In this document: piece by piece, positions 1 through 5,955 of the stretch | Layout of the letters: the number at the start of each line of letters is the position of its first letter | Position numbering within the stretch: the first letter of the stretch is position 1 | Origin: Xylanibacter ruminicola | GTDB lineage: Bacteria > Bacteroidota > Bacteroidia > Bacteroidales > Bacteroidaceae | Direction of reading: 5' to 3' | NCBI RefSeq assembly: GCF_900142525.1 | Contig: NZ_FRBD01000012.1 | Location: 1-64,000 of the forward strand | Length of the DNA: 64,000 bases | Translations under genes and position numbers: made by a program | The notes under the pieces: model-generated | Databases searched by the model: none | What the model saw: the letters and a program-made list of their open reading frames with translations, nothing else | What the model was told of the DNA's origin: nothing

Positions 1-2
1 CA

Positions 3-27
3 TTGTCATTGTCATTAAGGTCATTAA
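3..27. repeat. 25-bp direct repeat, left copy
   Basis: Identical over 25 bases to 8344-8368, which lies directly after the primase-helicase stop codon. It is built from TGTCAT-like units. A partial inverted copy lies at about 117-145. It may be a boundary repeat or the tail of a related gene left of the window. Confidence 0.6.
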
Positions 28-51
28 GCTTTCTGAACTCTAAAAAGTAGC

Positions 52-87
52 TATAAAATATATATTATATATAATATATATTTTATA
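52..87. repeat. 36-bp perfect AT-only palindrome
   Basis: Bases 52-87 read the same on both strands and contain only A and T. The palindrome sits between the TGTCAT repeats at 3-27 and their imperfect inverted copy at 117-145, so the whole 1-146 segment could form a large cruciform or hairpin. It lies in the 290-bp stretch before the first gene, which otherwise holds only the promoter at 245-253. Confidence 0.7.
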
Positions 88-244
88 GAGATAATTTTAC
101 CCCTCCAACCTCCAAACCCTTAATGACAATCATGACAATGACAATCCATGACAACGGTGAGTTTTATTTGTGCCATTTTCGCAAAAATGTTGTGCCAATT
201 TTACAAAATTTGCTTATTTGCATTGTGCATTGTGAATTATTTCT

Positions 245-253
245 TATCTTTGC
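245..253 (+). promoter_or_regulatory. Bacteroidetes -7 promoter box
   Basis: TATCTTTGC matches TAnnTTTGC. It lies 38 bases before the ATG of the peptide gene at 292. The same box in the right repeat copy is at 2457-2465. Confidence 0.65.
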
Positions 254-291
254 AACGAAATCAAACATCAAACTTTTAAAATATTACAACT

Positions 292-423
292 ATGACAGAA
301 GACAAGATTAAAAAGCAGAAAGAAGACGAGCAGCTCAAGGACGAACAGCTCGACGAAGTGAATGGTGGTCAGGTGGATGCATTTAAGGATGCATTTAATG
401 GCAAGTATAACGTTTTGCGTTAA
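292..423 (+). CDS. double-glycine leader peptide A (43 aa)
   Basis: A 43-residue peptide with a charged leader ending QLDEVNGG and a 17-residue tail beginning QVDAF. The 'DEQLxxVxGG' ending resembles leaders of peptides exported and cleaved by double-glycine transporters (the Bacteroidales GG precursor families). The start is supported by a -7 box 38 bases upstream and by conservation of the whole gene at 2504-2626. The two copies share the leader apart from Thr2/Ser2 but differ in the core, as expected for a precursor whose core varies. No modifying enzyme is adjacent. A candidate exporter lies at 47.2-54.2 kb. The product's activity is unknown. Confidence 0.75.
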   Translation: MTEDKIKKQKEDEQLKDEQLDEVNGGQVDAFKDAFNGKYNVLR

Positions 424-439
424 TTTGTGTCTTTGCAGC

Positions 440-1279
440 ATGAAACAAGGTCAGATATATTACCAATATACTTGGATTATCAATACGCTCATGGCCTTGG
501 TGGCTGTGGGCGTAGTGTTCGCATCGTGTTCTAATGTTGATAATCCCTACAACGTTACACCCCCCGATGGTAAGTATGTATTGGTAAAGGATTCTATTAC
601 CAGTCCTGATGGAGAATTACAAATGTATGTGTGGGAGTACGATGCCGAAGGCAAGATGGCGAAGGAAACTTTCGATTTTCATCACTCAGATAACACTTCT
701 GATCATATTGTAAGTACATACACCTATAGTGAGAATCTGATTACAAGAAAGTCGGTGAAAAACGACGAAACAACTTACTTTGCCTATTGCTATCTTAACT
801 CAAAGGGGTTGGTAGAGAGAATAAAAGACGAGTTGGGGGAGTCTGAATGTAGTTATAAGTACGATGACGACGATCACGTCATGTTATGTATGGAAGATGG
901 TAGAGATAGTCTCGTATGGAAAAACGGCGATGCGGTTAGTTATGTGATAAATACTGCTGAAGGAGGAATTATAAATTTTACATCGAGCCCCTATGAGGTT
1001 GATTTCCCTTATTTGATGGCGTATTTACCTTATTATGAAAATGCATTATCACCAATGGGTTTTTTCGGAAAGACAACACGCCACCTTATTTCCAATTTGC
1101 ATTTTGAGCATGAAGCAGATGGTAAATCTAGCTATCTTAATGGTGACTTCAGCTATGTTGTGCGGGGTGGCCTGGTAGTGGAATTCACTGCCGACATCGA
1201 TGAATGGTATTTCGAAAACGGCGAAACCGAAGACTATAGTCGTATCGAACATCATTACTTAACCTGGAGAAAACTGTAA
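440..1279 (+). CDS. putative lipoprotein with a WYL-derived N-terminus
   Basis: A 279-residue protein. Residues 1-18 (MKQGQIYYQYTW...) are the same as the N-terminus of the WYL regulator at 2643 because they come from the duplicated segment. From residue 19 the sequence becomes a lipoprotein signal, with hydrophobic LVAVGVVFASC as a lipobox followed by SNVDNP. The remainder resembles secreted lipoproteins with YD/'RK..Y.Y' beta-repeat texture (for example SYKYDDDDHVMLC), but I do not recognise a family. The start at 440 is chosen because the next in-frame Met (491) leaves no positive charge for export. The gene looks like a recombination chimera that may still be exported. It lies 16 bases after peptide A, so it could be co-transcribed. 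Confidence 0.65.
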   Translation: MKQGQIYYQYTWIINTLMALVAVGVVFASCSNVDNPYNVTPPDGKYVLVKDSITSPDGELQMYVWEYDAEGKMAKETFDFHHSDNTSDHIVSTYTYSENLITRKSVKNDETTYFAYCYLNSKGLVERIKDELGESECSYKYDDDDHVMLCMEDGRDSLVWKNGDAVSYVINTAEGGIINFTSSPYEVDFPYLMAYLPYYENALSPMGFFGKTTRHLISNLHFEHEADGKSSYLNGDFSYVVRGGLVVEFTADIDEWYFENGETEDYSRIEHHYLTWRKL

Positions 1280-1319
1280 ACGTTTCCGGCAGTGATACAT
1301 CAGTTTCGGAAATTTTGTC

Positions 1320-1328
1320 TACTTTTGC
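1320..1328 (+). promoter_or_regulatory. -7 box for peptide B1
   Basis: TACTTTTGC matches TAnnTTTGC, 43 bases before the ATG at 1371. It is duplicated at 1717-1725 before peptide B2. Confidence 0.6.
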
Positions 1329-1370
1329 AGCAGAAATAAGTTCAATCATTAATTTTTATACATTACTATT

Positions 1371-1487
1371 ATGAAAACAGAAGAAAGCAAAAAGCAAGAG
1401 GAGCTCACCGACGAGCAGCTCGACAAAGTAGCAGGTGGAGGCGCTGCCGGCAAAACAAGCAAAGTAAGCAAAAAAGTTATAAAGTAG
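1371..1487 (+). CDS. double-glycine leader peptide B1 (38 aa)
   Basis: A 38-residue peptide with leader MKTEESKKQEELTDEQLDKV then AGG, and a 15-residue lysine-rich core starting GAAGK. Its leader is base-for-base the same as that of B2 at 1768. The cores differ only at residues 30 (Ser here, Asp in B2) and 34 (Lys here, Glu in B2), so this copy is more basic. It shares the 'DEQL' leader with the whole cluster. Translation is supported by a promoter box, a conserved upstream region and the restriction of change to the core. Likely a secreted small peptide; target unknown. Confidence 0.75.
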   Translation: MKTEESKKQEELTDEQLDKVAGGGAAGKTSKVSKKVIK

Positions 1488-1516
1488 ATGTAGAATTATT
1501 TTTAAACATTACTATT

Positions 1517-1612
1517 ATGAAACCAGAAGAGAACAAGAAGCAACAGGAGCTCAACGATGAGCAACTCAATGAAATCAATGGTGGGCTGCCAAGGAAAATA
1601 CAGAAAATTTGA
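1517..1612 (+). CDS. peptide C, GG leader with a frameshifted remnant core (31 aa)
   Basis: The leader matches peptide D for its first half and ends QLNEINGG like peptide E. After the GG only eight residues follow (LPRKIQKI). Relative to peptide E the DNA lacks 37 bases directly after the GG codons, which shifts the frame. In the shifted frame the sequence reads AAKENTENLSLY, close to the C-terminus of E (AAKESTDTGNLSLY). The 3' flank is also shared with E. This is best read as a decayed E-like precursor with a recombined leader, though the short product could still be made. Confidence 0.6.
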   Translation: MKPEENKKQQELNDEQLNEINGGLPRKIQKI

Positions 1613-1629
1613 GTTTATACTGATTAAGC

Positions 1630-1661
1630 TGCCAAGGGACAGAGGTTCCTGGCACATTTTT
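1630..1661 (+). terminator. hairpin after peptide C
   Basis: TGCCA-A-GGGA pairs with TTCC-TGGCA around a short loop and is followed by a T-run. The same hairpin recurs after peptides D (2037-2058) and E (2319-2340), marking repeated modular ends. Confidence 0.55.
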
Positions 1662-1679
1662 CCTGATTTGAGACAACTT

Positions 1680-1960
1680 TTTCCGGCAGTGATACATCAG
1701 TTTCGGAAATTTTGTCTACTTTTGCAGCAGAAATAAGTTCAATCATTAATTTTTATACATTACTATTATGAAAACAGAAGAAAGCAAAAAGCAAGAGGAG
1801 CTCACCGACGAGCAGCTCGACAAAGTAGCAGGTGGAGGCGCTGCCGGCAAAACAGACAAAGTAAGCGAAAAAGTTATAAAGTAGATGTAGAATTATTTTT
1901 AAATATTACAATTATGAAACCAGAAGAGAACAAGAAGCAACAGGAGCTCAACGATGAGCA
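1680..1960. repeat. 397-bp period tandem repeat, unit 2
   Basis: Second unit of the tandem duplication starting at 1283. It contains its own promoter box at 1717-1725, peptide B2 and the leader start of peptide D. Confidence 0.85.
1768..1884 (+). CDS. double-glycine leader peptide B2 (38 aa)
   Basis: Tandem-duplicate partner of B1, with the same leader and GG site. In the core, Ser30 becomes Asp and Lys34 becomes Glu, through three base changes that are all amino-acid changing. No silent difference is seen anywhere in the gene. This suggests recent duplication followed by change of the exported part, or simply chance on a young duplicate. It has the same promoter arrangement as B1 and is followed 29 bases later by peptide D. 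Confidence 0.75.
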   Translation: MKTEESKKQEELTDEQLDKVAGGGAAGKTDKVSEKVIK

Positions 1961-2024
1961 GCTTGACAACGTGTCGGGAGGTGGAGAGTTTACAGGTTAC
2001 GATCCATCTGAGCGCCCGAGGTGA
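1914..2024 (+). CDS. double-glycine leader peptide D (36 aa)
   Basis: Leader MKPEENKKQQELNDEQLDNV then SGG, and a 13-residue core starting GEFTGYDP. The first 17 leader residues match peptide C, while the core is unrelated to the other peptides, so leader and core appear to be exchanged as modules. A hairpin (2037-2058) ends the unit. Function unknown; same precursor class as its neighbours. Confidence 0.72.
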   Translation: MKPEENKKQQELNDEQLDNVSGGGEFTGYDPSERPR

Positions 2025-2036
2025 AGGAACTACGCC

Positions 2037-2075
2037 TGCCAAGGGACAGTTCCTGGCATACTTTAATTTTTAAAC
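2037..2075 (+). terminator. hairpin and T-run after peptide D
   Basis: TGCCA-A-GGGA / TTCC-TGGCA stem at 2037-2058 followed by an AT-rich tail with T-runs. Same repeat hairpin as after peptides C and E. Confidence 0.5.
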
Positions 2076-2084
2076 ATTATAATT

Positions 2085-2312
2085 ATGGCAACACTTACAG
2101 CAGCGCAAATTGAGCAGAAGAAGCAATTGCTCATAGAGAAAACTAGAGAGATGAAGGCTATCTACGACGAACTCGTAGCAGCTGGCGCCATTGAGCTCTC
2201 CGATGAGCAACTCAATGAAATCAATGGTGGATTTTACTGGGACAAGGTAAAGGAACAAGCGAAAAAAGCTGCCAAAGAAAGCACGGATACAGGTAACTTG
2301 AGTTTATACTGA
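2085..2312 (+). CDS. double-glycine leader peptide E, long leader (75 aa)
   Basis: The largest precursor of the cluster. A 49-residue helical leader (MATLTAAQIEQKKQLL... ELSDEQLNEINGG) precedes a 26-residue core starting FYWDKVKEQ and ending NLSLY. The long amphipathic leader ending 'ELSDEQLxxxxGG' recalls precursor peptides exported by NHLM-type transporters, as opposed to the short-leader members next to it. The core could form a lysine-rich helix with an aromatic start. A good terminator follows. The remnant peptide C shows that a second E-type core once existed here. Confidence 0.8.
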   Translation: MATLTAAQIEQKKQLLIEKTREMKAIYDELVAAGAIELSDEQLNEINGGFYWDKVKEQAKKAAKESTDTGNLSLY

Positions 2313-2318
2313 TTAAGC

Positions 2319-2340
2319 TGCCAAGGGACAGATCCTGGCA
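2319..2340 (+). repeat. repeat hairpin after peptide E
   Basis: Third copy of the TGCCA...TGGCA hairpin also seen at 1630-1654 and 2037-2058. It has no T-run of its own; the true terminator follows at 2347. Confidence 0.5.
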
Positions 2341-2346
2341 TACAAC

Positions 2347-2382
2347 AAGGCTCGCACCAATCCTGGCTGCGGGCCTTTTTTG
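2347..2382 (+). terminator. rho-independent terminator of the peptide cluster
   Basis: Stem AAGGCTCGCA (2347-2356) pairs with TGCGGGCCTT (2368-2377) with one G-U wobble, followed directly by six T's. Confidence 0.85.
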
Positions 2383-2456
2383 TGTCAACGTTACAGAAAT
2401 GTTGTGCCAATTTTACAAAATTTGCTTATTTGCATTGTGCATTGTGGATTATTTCT

Positions 2457-2465
2457 TATCTTTGC
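2457..2465 (+). promoter_or_regulatory. -7 box for peptide A' and WYL gene
   Basis: TATCTTTGC, the duplicate of 245-253, 39 bases before the ATG at 2504. Confidence 0.65.
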
Positions 2466-2503
2466 AACGAAATCAAACATCAAACTTTTAAAATATTACA
2501 ACT

Positions 2504-2626
2504 ATGTCAGAAGACAAGATTAAAAAGCAGAAAGAAGACGAGCAGCTCAAGGACGAACAGCTCGACGAAGTGAATGGTGGTGGTCAGGTGGATGTATTTC
2601 ATGGCAAGCATAGCGTTATGATTTAA
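2504..2626 (+). CDS. double-glycine leader peptide A' (40 aa)
   Basis: Paralogue of peptide A with the same leader apart from Ser2, ending QLDEVNGG. The tail is GQVDVFHGKHSVMI; it has an extra Gly and loses several residues relative to A. It lies 16 bases before the WYL regulator, so the two are likely one transcript, as A is with the chimeric lipoprotein. The peptide may be an exported product or a small regulatory upstream gene; its leader similarity to the cluster favours the former. Confidence 0.72.
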   Translation: MSEDKIKKQKEDEQLKDEQLDEVNGGGQVDVFHGKHSVMI

Positions 2627-2642
2627 TTTGTGTCTTTGCAGC

Positions 2643-3548
2643 ATGAAACAAGGTCAGATATATTACCAATATACTTGGATTATCAATACGCTCATGGCCT
2701 TCAAGGCGTTAACGCTTGAGGAGCTGAGCCGGAAGTGGCAGGACGATAAAGTGAACGACGGCAGCCCGCTGACGCGCCCCTCGTTCACCCGCCATCGCAA
2801 GGCTATACAAGACATGTTCGGCATTATCATCGAAAGTGCACCCATCACCTATAAGTATTATATCGCCAACCCGCAGAGGTTGCAGAACGGCAGTCTGGAG
2901 CAGTGGCTCTATTCTACACTTACGGTGCATGGCGTGCTGGCCGAGAGTGTGGCTATTAAGGATCGCGTGGTGCTTGAGGATGTGCCCTCGGGCGAGCATT
3001 ATCTGAGCAGTATCATACATGCCTTCCGCACGGGGCGCCGACTGCTGCTGGGCTACCAGAAGTTTGGCTCCGAGGGCTACGTGAAGACGGTGTGCCCTTA
3101 CGCCCTGAAGCTGTTTCACCGCCGATGGTATCTGCTGGCGAAGAACAGCGAGGAGCAGCTGCGCATCTATGCGCTCGACCGCGTGACCAGCTTAGCGCTT
3201 ACTGACCAGACTTTTGAGATGCCTGCCGGATTCCTGCCGCAGGAATATTTTGCAGAGTATTTCGGGGTGCTTACTAACGATACCCCCTTGGCGCGCGTGG
3301 TGATACGCGCTCACAACTATACGCCCAACTACCTGCGCACGCTGCCGCTGCACCACTCGCAGCGCGAGTTGGAATCGGGCTCGCTGCCCGACGGCGGTAC
3401 GTATACCGACTTCTCGTTCGACATACGTCCCACTGCCGACTTTCTGGGCCAGTTGCTATCGCATGGAGCAGGTATCGAAGTGCTCTCGCCACCCGATTTG
3501 CGCGAGAAAATGCGGCAAACAATAGCCGAAAATCTTAAAAGATATTAA
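2643..3548 (+). CDS. WYL-domain transcriptional regulator
   Basis: A 301-residue protein. Residues 1-65 form a winged-helix-like DNA-binding region typical of Bacteroidales WYL proteins (YTWIINTLMAFKALTLEEL ... SFTRHRKAIQDMFGI). A WYL sensor domain follows at roughly 110-190 (RLLLGYQ ... VCPYALKLFHRRWYLLA ... IYALDRV), then a C-terminal extension. The start at 2643 is chosen over upstream in-frame codons because it begins helix 1 of the domain. It sits only four bases after a TGTCTTTGC element, but the main promoter is likely at 2457. Such proteins often control stress, phage-defence or accessory loci; the target here is unknown. The peptide cluster is the obvious candidate. Confidence 0.88.
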   Translation: MKQGQIYYQYTWIINTLMAFKALTLEELSRKWQDDKVNDGSPLTRPSFTRHRKAIQDMFGIIIESAPITYKYYIANPQRLQNGSLEQWLYSTLTVHGVLAESVAIKDRVVLEDVPSGEHYLSSIIHAFRTGRRLLLGYQKFGSEGYVKTVCPYALKLFHRRWYLLAKNSEEQLRIYALDRVTSLALTDQTFEMPAGFLPQEYFAEYFGVLTNDTPLARVVIRAHNYTPNYLRTLPLHHSQRELESGSLPDGGTYTDFSFDIRPTADFLGQLLSHGAGIEVLSPPDLREKMRQTIAENLKRY

Positions 3549-3556
3549 ATTTCAGA

Positions 3557-3588
3557 GGGGTGTATCTTGTTTTGATACACCCCCTGTT
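3557..3588 (+). terminator. terminator of the WYL gene
   Basis: GGGGTGTATC (3557-3566) and GATACACCCC (3574-3583) form a perfect 10-bp stem with a 7-base loop, followed by a T-rich stretch. Confidence 0.9.
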
Positions 3589-3597
3589 TTATTTTGC
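3589..3597 (+). promoter_or_regulatory. possible -7 box of the small-protein operon
   Basis: TTATTTTGC is one base from TAnnTTTGC and lies 46 bases before the ATG at 3643, directly after the upstream terminator. Confidence 0.4.
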
Positions 3598-3642
3598 AGC
3601 CAGAAATCAATAATTCGTGAACGATTAAAAATTTTTGAGATT

Positions 3643-3717
3643 ATGGCAAGTGTATTTTTCATCATTGTTCTGGCGGTGGCTCTGAACGAGCTGGCATCAG
3701 ACTATAATAAAGCTTAA
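3643..3717 (+). CDS. 24-aa hydrophobic small protein
   Basis: MASVFFIIVLAVALNEL followed by ASDYNKA. One short membrane segment (residues 4-14) and a polar tail. It is placed between a likely promoter and the coiled-coil gene 11 bases downstream. No family recognised; possibly a membrane micropeptide of the mobile cassette, or a translation-coupling leader. Coding status rests on position and hydrophobic pattern only. Confidence 0.4.
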   Translation: MASVFFIIVLAVALNELASDYNKA

Positions 3718-3728
3718 CATTAAAACTT

Positions 3729-4163
3729 ATGGAAATGAACGTTGAAGAACTTAAGGATTGGAAAGATGGCGCTCGGCGCCAGCTCGATCGCGGAATCGAG
3801 CGTTTTAGAGAGAAAAAAGAGCGGTTGCAGGATTACTCGCGATGGATGATGGAGGCTACCGACGAGTTGATAGCCGAGAACGAGCGTCTGAGCTACGAGT
3901 TGCAAAAGGTGCAGGCCGAGGTCGAATGGGCCAGGCAGCAGTGGCTTCGCAGTTATCTGAAGACCTTGAAGCGCAAGACGCTGGCCAAGCGCGAGGCGGC
4001 CAAGATGGTCATCACCGAGCTCTTTGCCAATGCCAAGGTTGAGCTGCCCGATGACATCGTGGACATGCTTGACCATCTGGACGACGAGCAGATAGAGCCC
4101 AAGGTGGTTAACGTGGCGGGCTGCTACAACGAGATTCATGATAACGGCCGAGTAGCAGTTTAA
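3729..4163 (+). CDS. coiled-coil protein of unknown function
   Basis: A 144-residue, strongly charged protein predicted helical throughout residues 5-110 (repeated ERFREKKERLQ and ENERLSYELQKVQAE patterns). It ends with a short beta-like tail NVAGCYNEIHDNGRVAV. The tail shares the 'Y.(D/E)IHDN' motif with the start of the next gene (SYVDIHDNEVV), 15 bases downstream. The two are probably co-expressed and may interact or be matched parts of one system. No catalytic motif visible. Confidence 0.65.
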   Translation: MEMNVEELKDWKDGARRQLDRGIERFREKKERLQDYSRWMMEATDELIAENERLSYELQKVQAEVEWARQQWLRSYLKTLKRKTLAKREAAKMVITELFANAKVELPDDIVDMLDHLDDEQIEPKVVNVAGCYNEIHDNGRVAV

Positions 4164-4178
4164 AAAAGCAGGATTGAT

Positions 4179-4637
4179 ATGGCAGGAAACAACATTTATG
4201 TACAGGGCTCGTATGTCGATATTCACGACAACGAGGTAGTGAATCTCTCAGTTGATAAAGGCGAGGTTCATGTTGGCGACAATGGCAAGGCCGTAGTTGC
4301 CGAGGGTGGCGGCGATAATGATATAATAAAAGAGGTGATACAGCAGCTTAGAGCCGAGGAGATTATATCTCACTTGTATGATTATACCTGGGTTATGCTG
4401 GCTATGAACGACACCCAAGGGCTGCCGAGTTTCGACAGTCCTCAGTCGTTCGTTACTTTTATGAAGAATATTGGGCTAGACTGCCTGCCTTCAGAATCGA
4501 GCATCAAGAAGAAAAACGAAAAGGTGCTTGGTGTGTTCCCTGATTTGACTTTTATCGATGCTGATAAAACAGAGGGCGACCGACGTGTAAATGTTGGCAA
4601 AAGGTTCTTGAATTTATACCGTAGTAGGGTGAAGTAG
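4179..4637 (+). CDS. unknown protein with N-terminal IHDN beta repeat
   Basis: A 152-residue protein. Residues 1-45 alternate short beta strands (IYVQGSYVDIHDNEVVNL, then VHVGDNGKAVV). Residues 50-150 are mostly helical and contain LPSFDSPQSFVTFMKNIGL. I do not recognise the family. The N-terminal repeat texture resembles short 'tag' segments on many Bacteroidales mobile-element proteins. It is the last gene of the small operon; a terminator and a new promoter follow at once. Confidence 0.6.
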   Translation: MAGNNIYVQGSYVDIHDNEVVNLSVDKGEVHVGDNGKAVVAEGGGDNDIIKEVIQQLRAEEIISHLYDYTWVMLAMNDTQGLPSFDSPQSFVTFMKNIGLDCLPSESSIKKKNEKVLGVFPDLTFIDADKTEGDRRVNVGKRFLNLYRSRVK

Positions 4638-4691
4638 GGCGATTGTTCCCTAATTCGTTCCCTATATTTTTCCCTTATTCCCCAATTCTTT

Positions 4692-4729
4692 CCCGACGTG
4701 CTTTTTTAACATCGCCGGGAATTTTTTTG
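4692..4729 (+). terminator. terminator after the IHDN gene
   Basis: CCCGACG and CGCCGGG pair (4692-4719, one mismatch) across a T-rich loop, followed by AATTTTTTTG. Confidence 0.7.
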
Positions 4730-4733
4730 TTTG

Positions 4734-4742
4734 TACTTTTGC
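4734..4742 (+). promoter_or_regulatory. -7 box of the phage-like operon
   Basis: TACTTTTGC matches TAnnTTTGC, 61 bases before the ATG at 4803. Confidence 0.65.
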
Positions 4743-4802
4743 CAACGCAAACCTGAGGTTGCTCGGGAATTGTGAGTTCTTTGACTTATTGATACAAACA
4801 TT

Positions 4803-5078
4803 ATGCAGACAAAGATTTTAAGAGTGGTGCGCCAGGGCGAGGCCTTTGGCGTGCAGTCAAGTAAGAGTGAGAGCGGCCAGATCCAGAAGTGCAATATCGT
4901 ATTGCGCGAGATGGGTGGAAGGTTCGAAAACGAGTATGTGTGCGCCATGCTGGGTAATCTGGCGGCGTGCAGGTTCTACGAGGGTGACATCGTAGCATGT
5001 ACCCTTCGTTTCTCTACCCACGAGTATCAGGGGCAAGTATTCCAAGAGATACTGGTTACTGATATCGTAAAGATTTAA
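4803..5078 (+). CDS. small OB-fold-like protein, unknown
   Basis: A 91-residue protein rich in beta strands (ILRVVRQGEAFGV, KCNIVLREMGG, YVCAMLGNLAACRFYEGD, IVACTLRFSTHEYQGQVFQEI). The pattern of a five-stranded barrel with 'Y.GQ.FQEI' near the end is reminiscent of small single-strand-DNA-binding OB folds found beside replication genes in Bacteroidales elements. No catalytic residues seen. It is the first gene of the replication-like cassette that includes the primase-helicase at 5956. The function is inferred. Confidence 0.55.
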   Translation: MQTKILRVVRQGEAFGVQSSKSESGQIQKCNIVLREMGGRFENEYVCAMLGNLAACRFYEGDIVACTLRFSTHEYQGQVFQEILVTDIVKI

Positions 5079-5223
5079 CACCGTAGGAAATTATTACTTA
5101 ATCCGTAAAATCCGTAAAATCCGTAGGTAAAACAAAAAAAACTCTGAGTTGAAGTGAGGAGGATGTTCTCGAGTAAATGCGCAAAGAATCTGAAACTTCT
5201 TCTCTATTAATTCAACTCAAATT

Positions 5224-5880
5224 ATGGAAACAAACATTATTAAAATAGAACAGACAATGACGTCGCTCGAGATTGCAGAGCTGACTGGTAAGCAACACAA
5301 GAACCTGATGCGAGACATCAGAAACATGGAGCCCGCTTGGGAGAAAGTACATGGGCTCAAATTTGAGCTCATCGAATATAAAGACCGATTGGGACGTATA
5401 AAACCCTGTTACTCTCTCACCAAAACCGAGACGCTCTATATCGCCACTAAGTTTAACGATGAGGCGCGAGCCAAGCTGGTTCTTCGATGGGAATATCTGG
5501 AGCGTAAGGAACAGGAGCGCCGCCAGCAGTTGTGCCTGCCATCGCCCAAGAAGATTCTGGCGCTGGCCGATGAGATAATTGGCAGCACACTTAGCATGCT
5601 GAACGAGGACGCCGAGGACACCCTCACCGCCACGCAGGTGGCTAAGACATTCAATATGAATGTCTACGACTTCAACGCCGTGCTGCGCGACATGGGCATT
5701 CAGTACCGCCGAGGCGGAAAGTGGAACCTATCTGACGATCTGCAGGGTCGCGGCTACACCGCCGAGCGCATCCACGTGTCTTACTCGCTAAAGGGCGAAA
5801 AGAAAATCAAGACCTACATGACCTGGACCATGGCTGGTCTGCACTATCTTAACGCTAAACTGGGTTACCCCAATTTTTAA
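5224..5880 (+). CDS. phage regulatory protein, Rha family with KilAC-like C-terminus
   Basis: A 218-residue protein. Residues 10-100 match the Rha/phage antirepressor pattern (MTSLEIAELTGKQHKNLMRD, YSLTKTETLYIATKFND, RWEYLE). Residues 105-215 look like the KilA C-terminal antirepressor domain (LTATQVAKTFNM, FNAVLRDMGIQYRRGGKW, TYMTWTMAGLHYL). Such proteins switch phage gene expression or interfere with host functions. The upstream 145 bases contain three 9-base TCCGTAAAA-type repeats (5099-5126) and an inverted GAGTTGAA / TTCAACTC pair, possibly its own operators. The next gene is the primase-helicase. Confidence 0.85.
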   Translation: METNIIKIEQTMTSLEIAELTGKQHKNLMRDIRNMEPAWEKVHGLKFELIEYKDRLGRIKPCYSLTKTETLYIATKFNDEARAKLVLRWEYLERKEQERRQQLCLPSPKKILALADEIIGSTLSMLNEDAEDTLTATQVAKTFNMNVYDFNAVLRDMGIQYRRGGKWNLSDDLQGRGYTAERIHVSYSLKGEKKIKTYMTWTMAGLHYLNAKLGYPNF

Positions 5881-5941
5881 AGGAATTTTAAAGGAATGGA
5901 AAGGAATTCTTTAACTTCCCTTTAACTTCCCTTTAACTTCA
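5881..5941. repeat. GGAA/TTCC interspersed repeat
   Basis: Ends in three copies of an 11-base CTTTAACTTCC unit, preceded by GGAA-rich sequence able to pair with it. The same repeat, with a longer body, lies at 59541-59693, also directly before a start codon. Confidence 0.6.
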
Positions 5942-5955
5942 AAAAAATCAAATCT

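Larger units (their letters stand above)
185..498. repeat. ~310-bp direct repeat, left copy
   Basis: Nearly identical to 2397-2701. The copies hold the same promoter, GG-leader peptide gene and first 18 codons of the WYL regulator. They differ by a few substitutions and a net 9-base size difference in the peptide core. Identity stops at the shared octamer ATGGCCTT (491-498 and 2694-2701): the left copy runs into a lipoprotein, the right into the WYL gene. Confidence 0.85.
1283..1563. repeat. 397-bp period tandem repeat, unit 1
   Basis: Bases 1283-1563 recur almost exactly at 1680-1960. Each unit carries the promoter, one B-type peptide gene and the leader part of the next. The units diverge in the last codons of the second peptide's leader. 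Confidence 0.85.
2397..2701. repeat. ~310-bp direct repeat, right copy
   Basis: Partner of 185-498. This copy continues into the intact WYL gene and is probably the parental one. Confidence 0.85.

Noticed and set aside
123..311. 62-codon open frame before peptide A
   Set aside because: It runs through repeats and the promoter box and overlaps the true peptide gene at 292 in another frame.
362..439. Upstream in-frame extension of the lipoprotein gene
   Set aside because: It overlaps the peptide A gene in a different frame and would put 26 extra residues before the signal sequence.
2382..2573. 63-codon open frame across the right promoter
   Set aside because: It covers the terminator tail, promoter and start of peptide A' in another frame.
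5099..5126. Short repeats as a CRISPR array
   Set aside because: Units are only nine bases, directly adjacent and without spacers.
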